Positions 1 to 7,429 of a stretch of DNA of 64,000 nt are shown one piece after another. A model generated the notes under the pieces. That model did no database searches, was not told where the DNA came from, and saw nothing but the letters and a program-made list of their open reading frames with translations. Positions within the stretch are counted from its first letter, which is position 1; each line of letters begins with the position of its first letter. The position numbers and the translations under genes were made by a program. The DNA is from JACKIC01 sp964543795 (GTDB lineage: Bacteria; Planctomycetota; UBA1135; UBA2386): the NCBI GenBank assembly GCA_964543795.1, contig CAZIZN010000010.1:62001-126000 (forward strand), in the 5' to 3' direction.

Positions 1-1
1 C

Positions 2-850
2 GCGCTGGCGCCGCACGACTGGGACGAGGAGGAGCGCACCTTCCGCACCGCGCTGGCACACGGCGATGGCGCCGTGGACGTCGAGGTCCGCGAGGACGGG
101 CGGACCGGACTCGACGTACGTATCGACGCCGCGAAGAGGCTGACGGCGGCGACGGTGCGCACGATCGTCCGGCGCATCGCCCACATGCTGCGTCTCGACG
201 ACGACCTGACGCGGTTCCACGCGCTGTGCAGCGCGGATCCGGCCCTGCGCTGGGCCGCGCGCCGTGGCGCGGGCCGCCTGCTGCGTTCGGCGACCGCGTT
301 CGAGGACCTCATGAAGCTGCTGTTCACGACCAACACGACGTGGTCGGGCACCGAGGCGATGACGAGGAAGCTCGTCGCGACACGCGGGCCGGCGGCGCCG
401 AGCGGGCGGCGCGCCTTCCCGCTGCCGCAGCAGTGCCCGCGTGCGACGGCGTTCTGGCGCGACGAGGTCAAGGTCGGCTACCGCGCCGAGGCCGCGGTGC
501 AGCTCGCCGCGGCGTTCGACGCGGGCCGGCTCGACGACGCGGCACTGCACGCCGAACCGACCGCGCGGAGCCTGCGCGACCGCATCACCGCGATGCGCGG
601 CTTCGGGCCGTACGCGGCCGGCCAGGCGCTGCGGCTGTTCGGTCACTACGAGGAACTCGCGCTCGACAGCTGGTGCCGCGCGCGCATCGCCCGGATCGAC
701 GGCACCGCCAAGCCGCCGAGCGACGCTGCGATCGCGCGCCGCTACGCGCCGTTCGCACCGTTCCAGGGACTGGCGATGTGGCTCGACCTGACCGCCGAGT
801 GGCACGGCGAGACGTCCCCGTCGCGCGCGGTCCGGCGCCGGCCGCGCTGA
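2..850 (+). CDS. HhH-GPD DNA glycosylase (OGG1/AlkA-like), 5'-partial
   Basis: The reading frame is open from the left edge, so the true start lies outside the window; a GTG at 74 is only an internal codon. About 282 residues are visible. The second half carries a helix-hairpin-helix motif (MRGFGPYAAGQALRLFG) followed by LALDSW, whose Asp is placed like the catalytic Asp of the HhH-GPD superfamily. The family excises damaged or mismatched bases in base-excision repair. No C-terminal Cys cluster is present, so it is not an EndoIII/MutY-type iron-sulfur enzyme. The upstream part (FEDLMKLLFTTNTTWSGTE) fits the AlkA/OGG1 group. Which lesion it removes cannot be read from the sequence. Confidence 0.8.
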   Translation, partial: ALAPHDWDEEERTFRTALAHGDGAVDVEVREDGRTGLDVRIDAAKRLTAATVRTIVRRIAHMLRLDDDLTRFHALCSADPALRWAARRGAGRLLRSATAFEDLMKLLFTTNTTWSGTEAMTRKLVATRGPAAPSGRRAFPLPQQCPRATAFWRDEVKVGYRAEAAVQLAAAFDAGRLDDAALHAEPTARSLRDRITAMRGFGPYAAGQALRLFGHYEELALDSWCRARIARIDGTAKPPSDAAIARRYAPFAPFQGLAMWLDLTAEWHGETSPSRAVRRRPR

Positions 851-900
851 CGCCGATTCGACGCTGCGCGCTTGGCCGCACGGCATCCCGCCCATACGCC

Positions 901-1641
901 ATGGCCATGAGCACCGCCCTCGCCGCCCACCGGGCCCTGTTCGAACGCACCATGCACGCCGTGCTCTGCACGGCCCACGCCGACTCGGCGGGCTGGCCGT
1001 TCGGCTCCGTGGTGCCCTACGCGGTCCTGACGAACGGCGACGCGGTCGTGTTCTTGTCGGACATCGCCGAACACACGCGCAACCTGCAGCGCGATCCGCG
1101 CGCGAGCCTGTTCGTCACCGATCCCGCCGCGCAGGAACGTCCGCAGGCCGGCGCGCGCGTCTGCGTGCTGGCGCGTGCACACCGGCCCCTCGGCAACGGA
1201 GCAGCGGCCGCGGAGGCCGCGTACTTCGCGCGCTTCCCGCAGGCCGCCGCGATGCGCAGCGCCCACGGGTTCGCCGCGTGGGTGCTCGAGGTCGAGCGGG
1301 TGCGCTGGATCGCCGGGTTCGGCGAGATGGGCTGGTTCGACCGCGCTACCTGGAGCGGCCTGCCCGATGCGCTCGCGGCGCACGCCGCGGCCATCGTCGC
1401 GCACATGAACGCCGACCACGCCGACGCGGTGCGGCTCTTGTGCCGTCACTTCGCCGGCGTCGATCCGGCGACGGCACGGCTGATCGCCGTCGACCGCGGC
1501 GGTTTCGTGGCCTGCGCGACCACGAGCGACGGCGGCGAGCGACACGTGCGGTTCCCGTTCCCCGCGGCGATCGACGATCCGGCGCAGGTCCGGGGCGTCG
1601 TCGTCGCGATGGTCGAAGCGGCGCGGCGCGCCCTCTCCTGA
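901..1641 (+). CDS. HugZ-type pyridoxamine-phosphate-oxidase-fold protein with DUF2470 domain
   Basis: A 246-aa cytoplasmic protein. Residues ~5-150 form a split-barrel FMN-binding-type domain (GWPFGSVVPYAVLTNGD, LQRDPRASLFVTDP). Residues ~160-245 form a DUF2470 domain opening with AAHAAAIVAHMNADHADAV. This two-domain architecture is that of HugZ-like haem-utilisation proteins and related haem oxygenases. Whether this protein degrades haem is inferred only from the fold. The start is ATG at 901, with a second Met two codons on. It lies 50 bp after the glycosylase gene in the same direction. The haem-rich window makes a haem role plausible but does not prove it. Confidence 0.75.
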   Translation: MAMSTALAAHRALFERTMHAVLCTAHADSAGWPFGSVVPYAVLTNGDAVVFLSDIAEHTRNLQRDPRASLFVTDPAAQERPQAGARVCVLARAHRPLGNGAAAAEAAYFARFPQAAAMRSAHGFAAWVLEVERVRWIAGFGEMGWFDRATWSGLPDALAAHAAAIVAHMNADHADAVRLLCRHFAGVDPATARLIAVDRGGFVACATTSDGGERHVRFPFPAAIDDPAQVRGVVVAMVEAARRALS

Positions 1642-1778
1642 CGGCCGGGGTCGGCGAGCGGCCTCGTGCAGCCGCGCCGGTGCGGAACTCCGCCGGCTTC
1701 GGCCGCGGCACCCCACGGGCGACGCAGCCGCGACTAGACTCCGACCCGCGCAATCCCGCGCCCGGAGCACGACCCCGC

Positions 1779-2900
1779 ATGCACCTTCTCGCCACTCTCA
1801 CCGCGGCACTCGCCATCGCCGCGGCACTCCCGGCCCAGAATCAGGGCCTCATCCTGCAGAACGGCACCACCGCGCACGTCGACGTGCCGTTCGCCGCGAC
1901 GCTCGTGCCGACCGGCGGCGTCACGGCGGAGGCGTGGGTCACGTACGACGGCGCCACGCTCGGCTCGGGCTGGCGGTTCCCGACCGTGTTCCGCATGGAC
2001 CCGAGTCCGAACCAGGCGTCGTACTTCCTGCGCGTCGAGGCGGGCCAGACGCGCGCCAACCGGCTGCTCTGGTGGGTCAGCACGACGAACGGCGACTACA
2101 GCATCAGCTGGAACTTCGCGGCCGGCGCGCTGCTCGCGTGGACGCACGTCGCGGGCAGCTACGACGGCAGCACGCTGCGGCTGTTCGTCGACGGCGTGCA
2201 GGTCGCGCAAGGTCCGGGAACCGGCGCGATCCAGAACCGCGGCGGCACGTTCCGCATCGGCAACGGCGACGTCAGCATCACCGGCGGCGAGACGTGGAAC
2301 GGCGAGATCGACGAAGTGCGGGTCTGGCCGTTCGCGCGCTCCGCGGCCGCGATCGCCTCGACGATGCACCTGCGGCTGTCCGCGATGCCGGGCGAGCTGT
2401 CGACGTGGAACCTCGACGGCGACGCGCTCGACTCGTCGGGCGCCAACCCTGGAGCCGCCGTCGGCGCGCTCGCGTTCGCGCCCAACACGCTCGCGCTGCA
2501 GCCGCTGGCGTTCCCCGGCTCGCTGGGCTACGGCGCCGGCACCGGCTGCCGCACCGACGGCCTCGCCGCGATCGCGGCGATCGCCACCATCGGCAACCAG
2601 GGCTTCGGCTTCGTCGGCACCCGTGCGCCGGCCAATGCGGCCGGGCTGTCGCTGCTCTCGTATGCGAGCCTGCCGGCCCCGCAACCGCTGTTCGGCGTCG
2701 ACGTGCTCGTCGACCTCAACGTCGGCGTTGCGACGTTCGTGCAGGCGAACGCGCTCGGCACCTGCCACGTCGCGTTCCCGATCCCGAACGTCGCGGCCTT
2801 CGCCGGCTTCACGTTCCATTCGCAGTTCGGCTGGTTCGATCCCTCGTGCGCGACCGGCGTCTCGGCCTCGAACGCCGTCTTCGCGCTCCTGCTGCCCTGA
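1779..2900 (+). CDS. Secreted LamG/concanavalin-fold protein
   Basis: A 373-aa exported protein. Residues 1-20 are a signal peptide (hydrophobic core, ending ALPAQ). Residues ~25-205 are a LamG-like jelly roll with the usual landmarks: EAWVTYDG, HVAGSYDGSTLRLFVDGVQV and GEIDEVRVWPFARS. The last ~120 residues (from FPGSLGYGAGTGCRTDG) form a separate beta-rich module with a Gly/Cys start that I associate with secreted proteins of high-GC planctomycetes; this is recognised by style and is not a named family I can cite. The ligand is unknown; LamG domains usually bind sugars or proteins. The ATG at 1779 is chosen because it gives a clean signal peptide. An inverted pair of palindromic repeats follows the stop. 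Confidence 0.75.
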   Translation: MHLLATLTAALAIAAALPAQNQGLILQNGTTAHVDVPFAATLVPTGGVTAEAWVTYDGATLGSGWRFPTVFRMDPSPNQASYFLRVEAGQTRANRLLWWVSTTNGDYSISWNFAAGALLAWTHVAGSYDGSTLRLFVDGVQVAQGPGTGAIQNRGGTFRIGNGDVSITGGETWNGEIDEVRVWPFARSAAAIASTMHLRLSAMPGELSTWNLDGDALDSSGANPGAAVGALAFAPNTLALQPLAFPGSLGYGAGTGCRTDGLAAIAAIATIGNQGFGFVGTRAPANAAGLSLLSYASLPAPQPLFGVDVLVDLNVGVATFVQANALGTCHVAFPIPNVAAFAGFTFHSQFGWFDPSCATGVSASNAVFALLLP

Positions 2901-2903
2901 GTC

Positions 2904-2946
2904 GAAAATAGCTGCGTACCGAACCAGGTTCGTTCCACCACTATTC
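2904..2946 (+). repeat. Interspersed palindromic repeat, copy 1
   Basis: A 43-bp unit running from GAAAATAGCTGCGTAC to CCACCACTATTC. Its centre is the perfect palindrome CGAACCAGGTTCG and its ends are complementary (GAA...TTC). It starts three bases after the LamG stop codon and is inverted relative to copy 2, with a GC-rich near-perfect stem between them (CCGCCCGGA / TCCGGCGG). The pair could fold into a large hairpin between convergent genes. Confidence 0.85.
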
Positions 2947-2982
2947 TCCGCTCCGCCCGGACCACTGGCCGTTCCGGCGGCA

Positions 2983-3023
2983 GAATGCCGCTGGAACGAA
3001 CCTGGTTCGGTACGCCGCGATTC
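2983..3023 (-). repeat. Interspersed palindromic repeat, copy 2 (inverted)
   Basis: On the minus strand this reads GAATCGCGGCGTACCGAACC... and matches copy 1 through the CGTACCGAACCAGGTTCGTTCC core, which is identical. It ends two bases before the stop codon of the downstream minus-strand gene. Copies 1 and 2 make a ~120-bp element with inverted ends. Confidence 0.85.
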
Positions 3024-3025
3024 GC

Positions 3026-3739
3026 TCACTTCGCCTTCGCGGCGCGCGGCGCAGCCCGATCGCTGTGCACACGGACCCACACGCTCGCGCGCGTCTCGGT
3101 CGACCGGCTGACGGAGAACGCCACCCGGAAGGGCATCTCCTGGAACAGGAGGGCGCGGGTGCGCTCGTAGTTGCACTCGTGCCGGTCTGCGGGCAGCCCG
3201 TCGAGCACCGAGTACTTCGCGTCCTCGAGCCACGGCACGAACACCGCGAAGCGGATCCGGTCCACGTAGTTGTGCCAGTGGCCCAGGTCCTCGCGATCCT
3301 TGGCCCCGAGGCCGGCGTGGGCGATCACCTTCTCGACGAGGTCTTCGCCGCGGATCGTGAAGTCGAGGTCGTAGGTCCACGGCCCGGGCAGACCTTCCTT
3401 CTCGTTGCGCCGCATCACCTGGGTGTGCAGCACCAGGGCCGCCTTCGGATCCAGCAGTTCGGCGGGTGCGGCGGCGGGCACCTCGTCCGCGTGCCGGTCG
3501 AGGTAGGCCACGAGGTAGCCCTGGTAGGCGGCCTTGTCGCCGGCACCTCCGACCTTGGCGAACTGCGCGCGGAAACGCAGCACGTCGGCGGACGCCGGCT
3601 CGGGCGAGAGCTTCTGCACCGAAGCCAGGCTCAGGTAGGCGTCGAAGAGCGGCGCGCAATGTTGCGCAGGCACCGCGCCCGCGAGCAGGAGCGTGGCACT
3701 GGCGGCGGTGGCGACGGCGGCGAAGAAGTGCATGCCCAT
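3026..3739 (-). CDS. Secreted hypothetical protein
   Basis: A 237-aa protein with a signal peptide (MGMHFFAAVATAAS through LLLAGAVPAQ). I do not recognise the family. The mature part has one Cys near the N terminus (QHCAPLFDAYL), a mixed alpha/beta composition, and a Lys/Ala-rich end (RAAPRAAKAK). The frame extends upstream to 3796, but those 19 residues are encoded by palindromic repeat copy 3, so the real start is the ATG at 3739 or 3733. A GAGG sits about six bases upstream of 3739. It is convergent with the LamG gene. Confidence 0.6.
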   Translation of the reverse strand: MGMHFFAAVATAASATLLLAGAVPAQHCAPLFDAYLSLASVQKLSPEPASADVLRFRAQFAKVGGAGDKAAYQGYLVAYLDRHADEVPAAAPAELLDPKAALVLHTQVMRRNEKEGLPGPWTYDLDFTIRGEDLVEKVIAHAGLGAKDREDLGHWHNYVDRIRFAVFVPWLEDAKYSVLDGLPADRHECNYERTRALLFQEMPFRVAFSVSRSTETRASVWVRVHSDRAAPRAAKAK

Positions 3740-3759
3740 GGTCGACCTCGAGGGGTTGT

Positions 3760-3801
3760 GAATCGGCTGTGTACCCGATCTGGTCCGTGCCACCACGATT
3801 C
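3760..3801 (+). repeat. Interspersed palindromic repeat, copy 3 (degenerate)
   Basis: A 42-bp unit from GAATCGGCTGTGTACCC to CCACCACGATTC. The central palindrome is eroded (CCGATCTGGTCCG instead of CGAACCAGGTTCG), making this the most diverged copy. It lies just upstream of the start of the minus-strand hypothetical gene and is inverted relative to copy 4. Confidence 0.75.
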
Positions 3802-3853
3802 CCAGGGCCCCTGCGCCGGGCGCACTTCACCGCCGCCCACCCCACCCGCGTCC

Positions 3854-3878
3854 GGCCGGCACCTCACCCGTGCCGGCC
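3854..3878. repeat. Perfect 9-bp hairpin between repeat copies 3 and 4
   Basis: GGCCGGCAC and GTGCCGGCC are exact reverse complements separated by seven bases (CTCACCC). The stem sits between two inverted repeat copies and between divergent genes, so it is more likely part of the repeat element than a terminator. Confidence 0.6.
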
Positions 3879-3883
3879 GAGTC

Positions 3884-3924
3884 GAATGGTGGTGGAATGA
3901 ACCTGGTTCGGTACACAACCATTC
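3884..3924 (-). repeat. Interspersed palindromic repeat, copy 4 (inverted)
   Basis: On the minus strand this reads GAATGGTTGTGTACCGAACC...CCACCACCATTC. The core TACCGAACCAGGTTC is identical to copy 1. It ends 42 bases before the preferred start of the dioxygenase gene and would overlap its leader. Confidence 0.85.
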
Positions 3925-3966
3925 CCGGCACTCATGCAGCCAGTTGCAGCAGTCCAGGGCGATCGA

Positions 3967-4728
3967 ATGCCCGTCGTGTTCGTCTCGCACGGCGCGCCCA
4001 CGCTCGCGGTGGACGCGGTGCGCGGCGCCGATCTGCAACGGCTGGCGGGCGCCATGCCGCGGCCGCGCGCGGTGCTCGTCGTGTCCGCGCACTGGCTGCA
4101 CGCGCCGACGACGATCGGCACGTCGACCACGCGGCCGCTGCTCTACGACTTCGGCGGGTTTCCCGACGAACTCTACCGGCTGCGCTACGCGGCGCCCGGC
4201 GCGCCGGAGCTGGCCGAGGAACTGCAGCGCCGTCGGCCCGACCTGCGCCGCGAGGACGAGCGCCCCTGGGACCACGGCGTCTGGGTGCCGCTGCTGCACA
4301 TGTTCCCGGACGCCCGCGTGCCGGTGCTGCAGCTCTCGCTGCCGTACCGGCTGCCGCCCGCCGAATGGCTGGAGCTCGGCCGCAGCCTCGCGCCGCTGCG
4401 CGACGCAGGCGTACTCGTGCTGGGCAGCGGCGGCGCCGTGCACAATCTCGGCCGACTCGATTGGCAAGGCAGCGAGGATCCACCGGCGTGGGCGACCGAC
4501 TTCGAGGCCTGGCTGCGCAGCCGGCTGGTCGCGGGCGACGTCGACGACCTGGCGGCTTTCCGCGAACGCGCGCCCGCGGTGCGCCTCGCGCATCCGACCG
4601 ACGAGCACTTCGCACCGCTGCTCGTGGCACTCGGCGCCGCTGCGGCGAGCAGTGCGACGAGGGCGCAGTTTCCGATCGAGGGCTTCGAGTACGGGTCGCT
4701 GAGCCGCCTCGCGGTGCGGTGGGATTGA
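3967..4728 (+). CDS. Extradiol dioxygenase, LigB/YgiD (DODA) family
   Basis: A 253-aa protein of the class III extradiol dioxygenase family (YgiD, 4,5-DOPA dioxygenase-like), normal in length. Metal-ligand regions are visible: FVSHGAPTLAVD at the N terminus, VVSAHWLHAP, DHGVWVPLLHMFPDA, and a late AHPTDEHFAPLLVALGAA. The family cleaves catechol-type rings with a mononuclear metal. The true substrate is unknown here and no catechol pathway is nearby. An in-frame ATG at 3934 would add 11 residues, but it lies just behind the repeat; the ATG at 3967 matches the family's usual N terminus. Confidence 0.85.
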   Translation: MPVVFVSHGAPTLAVDAVRGADLQRLAGAMPRPRAVLVVSAHWLHAPTTIGTSTTRPLLYDFGGFPDELYRLRYAAPGAPELAEELQRRRPDLRREDERPWDHGVWVPLLHMFPDARVPVLQLSLPYRLPPAEWLELGRSLAPLRDAGVLVLGSGGAVHNLGRLDWQGSEDPPAWATDFEAWLRSRLVAGDVDDLAAFRERAPAVRLAHPTDEHFAPLLVALGAAAASSATRAQFPIEGFEYGSLSRLAVRWD

Positions 4729-4758
4729 GCCGGCGCGCACGAAGGACCCTGCCGACGA

Positions 4759-4800
4759 GAATGGTGGTGGAACGAACCAGGTACCGTACGCAGCTATTTC
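4759..4800 (-). repeat. Interspersed palindromic repeat, copy 5 (solo)
   Basis: On the minus strand this reads GAAATAGCTGCGTACGG...CCACCACCATTC, matching copy 1 closely at both ends. The core differs (GGTACC replaces the first half of the palindrome). It lies between the convergent dioxygenase and D15-barrel genes. No inverted partner was found beside it. Confidence 0.8.
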
Positions 4801-4819
4801 AGTCGAAGGCAGGGGCTGC

Positions 4820-5986
4820 TCACGGGCGGATCCAGGCGCTGCCGAACTGGATGTAGAGCACGGTGTCCTCGGGGCCCCAGGCGACGTCGAAGCCGGCGTG
4901 CAGGCCGAACTCGCGCGCCAGTTCGTAGCGCAAGCCGACGCCGCCGGTGGCGACCGTCGTGGTGTCGTCGAATCGTTCGAAGTCGTTCCACGCGGCGCCC
5001 AGGCCGCCGAAGCCGACGAGGCTGATCCGTTCCCAGAACTGCCAGCGCAGTTCGGCCTCGAACGACGCGATCGCCTCGCCCTGGTAGCGCAGCATCGGCA
5101 CGCCGCGCAGCGGCACGAACGGCCGCAGGTAGAACGGCACGTCGCCGAAGCTCCCGGCCAGATCGCCGCGCAGCCCGAGCCAGAGCTGCGGCGCGACGCC
5201 GAGGTAGTGCATGCCGATCAGGTAGGGCCGCTGGAAGTCGGCGTCGCCGCCGAGCGAGTCGTCGAAGAGCCCGAGCGTCGCTTCGAGGTAGCTGCCCGCG
5301 TTCGGCGTGAACATGTTGTCGCGCGAGTCGAAGGAGAGCGACGGCACGAAGCCGCCAATCTCCGATTCGCCGCTGGCGCCGGGCAGGCCGCCGGCACCGC
5401 CCGGCGCCTCGAACGACACGTCGATGCGCGCCAGGCTGTAGTTGAGCCCGACCCACCACGAGGAGTCGCCGAGGCGGTATCGCACGTCGAGGCTCGTGCC
5501 GAGCGGTTCGAGGTTGTAGCGCAGCGGCTCGGTAGCGTCCGCGGCGTCGCCCAGACCGTAGAAGTCGAGATTCAGCGAGCCGTCGACGACGAACACGCGC
5601 GTCTGCACCCGGTCGTCCAACCAGTAGCGGATGTCCCCCAGCGCCCCGGCCGCGGAGTCGTTCTCGGTGGCCATGCCGCCGAGGAACGTGATGTCGGGCC
5701 GGCCGAAGCCCGCCTTCGCCTCGCCGAGCGGCTCGTCGAGGAACGCCAGTCCGCCGGCGACACCGTAGCCCACCGCGGGCTCGGTGATCGGCGCGACGAT
5801 CGGCAGGAAGCCGTACTTCTCCTTCAAGAAGGAGCTGACGTCGAACCAACCGTCGTCGACGGGCCGCGTCGATGCCTGGGCCTGCGCCGCGATCGGACCG
5901 GCGAGCGCGGCCAGCCAGACCGCGCGCAGCCTTCGCACCAGGACCGATGCGGGGGATGGCGCCCGTGCTTCCTCCTCTGTTTGCAT
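4820..5986 (-). CDS. Outer-membrane beta-barrel protein, D15 (BamA/TamA-like) surface-antigen domain
   Basis: A 388-aa exported protein with a long N-terminal region and signal peptide (to about IAAQAQA), then a predicted transmembrane barrel with alternating strands such as WWVGLNYSLARIDVSF, RISLVGFGGLGAAWN and GGVGLRYELAREFGLHAGFD. It resembles the C-terminal barrel domain of the bacterial surface antigen (D15) family. No POTRA repeats are present, so it is not a BamA itself. The start is ATG at 5986, decided by a GGAGG five bases upstream; the frame-opening GTG at 5998 is less likely. It follows the phzF stop by about a dozen bases, so the two are probably co-transcribed. Confidence 0.75.
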   Translation of the reverse strand: MQTEEEARAPSPASVLVRRLRAVWLAALAGPIAAQAQASTRPVDDGWFDVSSFLKEKYGFLPIVAPITEPAVGYGVAGGLAFLDEPLGEAKAGFGRPDITFLGGMATENDSAAGALGDIRYWLDDRVQTRVFVVDGSLNLDFYGLGDAADATEPLRYNLEPLGTSLDVRYRLGDSSWWVGLNYSLARIDVSFEAPGGAGGLPGASGESEIGGFVPSLSFDSRDNMFTPNAGSYLEATLGLFDDSLGGDADFQRPYLIGMHYLGVAPQLWLGLRGDLAGSFGDVPFYLRPFVPLRGVPMLRYQGEAIASFEAELRWQFWERISLVGFGGLGAAWNDFERFDDTTTVATGGVGLRYELAREFGLHAGFDVAWGPEDTVLYIQFGSAWIRP

Positions 5987-5991
5987 GCCCA

Positions 5992-5996
5992 CCTCC
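5992..5996 (-). promoter_or_regulatory. Shine-Dalgarno site deciding the D15-barrel start
   Basis: GGAGG on the minus strand, five bases before the ATG at 5986. It favours that ATG over the in-frame GTG at 5998. Confidence 0.7.
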
Positions 5997-5998
5997 AC

Positions 5999-6823
5999 TC
6001 ACCGCGTCGCGCGCCGCGAGGACGCGACACCGGCGAGCAGTTCGCCGCGCAGCACGGTGACCGCCGGGCCGCGCAGGAGCACCCGTTCGCCCGCGAGCTC
6101 GACGTCGACCTCGCCGCCGCGCACCGAGACCTGCCGCCCGCGCAACCGCTGCTTGCCGAGCCGCGCGGCCCACCAGGGTGCCAACGCACAGTGCGCCGAG
6201 CCGGTGACCGGATCCTCGGGCACGCCGACCGCGGGAGCGAAGAAGCGCGAGACGAAGTCGACGCCGCGCGCGCGCGACCGCGCGGTCACGCAGATGCCGC
6301 GCACGGGCAGCCCGCCGAGCGCGGCGAGGTCAGGGACCAACCCGCGCACCGTGCGTTCGTCGGCCAGTTCGACCAGCAGGTCGTCGACGGCCATCGCGAC
6401 CTGCACGGGCCGCGCACCGAGCGCCCTCGCGAGTCCCGCCGGCGCCCGGGCCGGCCGTGCGGGCCGCTGGGGGAAGTCGAGTTCGATGCCGCGGCCGCGC
6501 CGCGCGGCGGTGAGTTCGCCGCTGCGCGTCCGCAAGCGCAGCACCGCGTCGGCGGGCGCGATGCCCTCGGCGAACAGCACGTGCGCTGCCGCCAGGGTCG
6601 CGTGGCCGCACAGGTCCACCTCGGCGAGCGGCGTGAACCAGCGCAGACCGAAGCCCGAGCGGCGCGGCGTCACGAACGCGGTCTCCGACAGGTTCATCTC
6701 GGCGGCGACGGCCTGCATCCACGCCGCGGGGCGACTCGCGGCGAGCAGACAGACGGCCGCGGGGTTGCCGCGGAACGGTGCGCTGGCGAACGCGTCGACC
6801 TGGAAGCAGGGCACGGTGCTCAT
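5999..6823 (-). CDS. PhzF family isomerase/epimerase-like protein
   Basis: A 274-aa cytoplasmic protein of the PhzF/diaminopimelate-epimerase-fold family, full length. The N-terminal signature FQVDAFASAPFRGNPAAVCL is clear. The conserved Glu lies in NLSETAFV, followed by RWFTPLAEVDLCGHATLAAAHVLF and, in the second half, GVPEDPVTGSAHCALAPWW. Family members catalyse hydrogen shifts or isomerisations on small acids, but the substrate of most, including this one, is unknown. The start at 6823 fits the family; an upstream extension to 6985 would overlap the divergent thpR gene. The stop is followed closely by the D15-barrel gene. Confidence 0.85.
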   Translation of the reverse strand: MSTVPCFQVDAFASAPFRGNPAAVCLLAASRPAAWMQAVAAEMNLSETAFVTPRRSGFGLRWFTPLAEVDLCGHATLAAAHVLFAEGIAPADAVLRLRTRSGELTAARRGRGIELDFPQRPARPARAPAGLARALGARPVQVAMAVDDLLVELADERTVRGLVPDLAALGGLPVRGICVTARSRARGVDFVSRFFAPAVGVPEDPVTGSAHCALAPWWAARLGKQRLRGRQVSVRGGEVDVELAGERVLLRGPAVTVLRGELLAGVASSRRATR

Positions 6824-6868
6824 CACGTCGTTGTAGGCGGCGACCGGCGCGACACCTAGCATGCAGGC

Positions 6869-7429
6869 GTGCGCTGCTTCGTCGCCCTCGACCTGCCCGA
6901 ACCCGTCCGCAACCACCTCGCCGGACTCGGCGCGCAGTTCGCGGGCAAGGGACAGGTGAAGTGGGTGCCCGCCGATCAGCTGCACGTCACCCTACTGTTC
7001 GCCGGCGACCTGCCCGACGAAGCCGCGCCCGCGCTCGGCAGGCTGCTGCACGAGGTGGCGCTGCCCGCGCTGTCGCTGTCGCTGGCGAGCCTCGACCACT
7101 TCCCGCCGCGCGGCGAACCGCGCGTGATCTGGGCGAAACTCGGCGGCGACGTCGACGCCCTGACGGCGCTGCAGGCCGAACTCGCCGCGCGCGCCGAGCC
7201 GCTCGGCGTGCCGCGCGACAAACGGCCCTTCGTGCCCCACGTCACGCTGGGCCGCGTCAAGAGTCCGTTCGGTGCGCTGGCGCTGATCGACCGCGTCCGC
7301 GAGGTGTCGAAGACGCTGCGCGACAAGCCGTTCGCGACCACGGCGCTGTCGCTCTACGCGAGCGAACTGTGGCCAGAGGGGCCGCGACACCGGCAGCTCG
7401 AACGCCGCCTCATGCCGGATCGAGGCTGA
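6869..7429 (+). CDS. thpR: RNA 2',3'-cyclic phosphodiesterase ThpR
   Basis: A 186-aa 2H phosphoesterase. Both catalytic HxTx motifs are present: LHVTLLFAGDL at ~39 and PHVTLGRVK at ~124, the normal spacing. The opening MRCFVALDLPEPVRNHL is typical. Family members hydrolyse 2',3'-cyclic phosphate ends on RNA. The start is GTG; no in-frame ATG lies nearby. It is divergent from phzF with a 45-bp gap. Its 3' end overlaps the 3' end of ptsI by 20 bp on the opposite strand. Confidence 0.9.
   Translation: MRCFVALDLPEPVRNHLAGLGAQFAGKGQVKWVPADQLHVTLLFAGDLPDEAAPALGRLLHEVALPALSLSLASLDHFPPRGEPRVIWAKLGGDVDALTALQAELAARAEPLGVPRDKRPFVPHVTLGRVKSPFGALALIDRVREVSKTLRDKPFATTALSLYASELWPEGPRHRQLERRLMPDRG

Noticed and set aside
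2985..3170. 61-codon plus-strand frame starting in palindromic repeat copy 2
   Set aside because: It begins inside the repeat and lies antisense to a coding region, with no ribosome site or conserved features.
1734..3845. 703-codon minus-strand frame covering the LamG gene and part of the secreted hypothetical
   Set aside because: It overlaps two better genes with signal peptides and has shadow-like composition. It also reads through the palindromic repeats.
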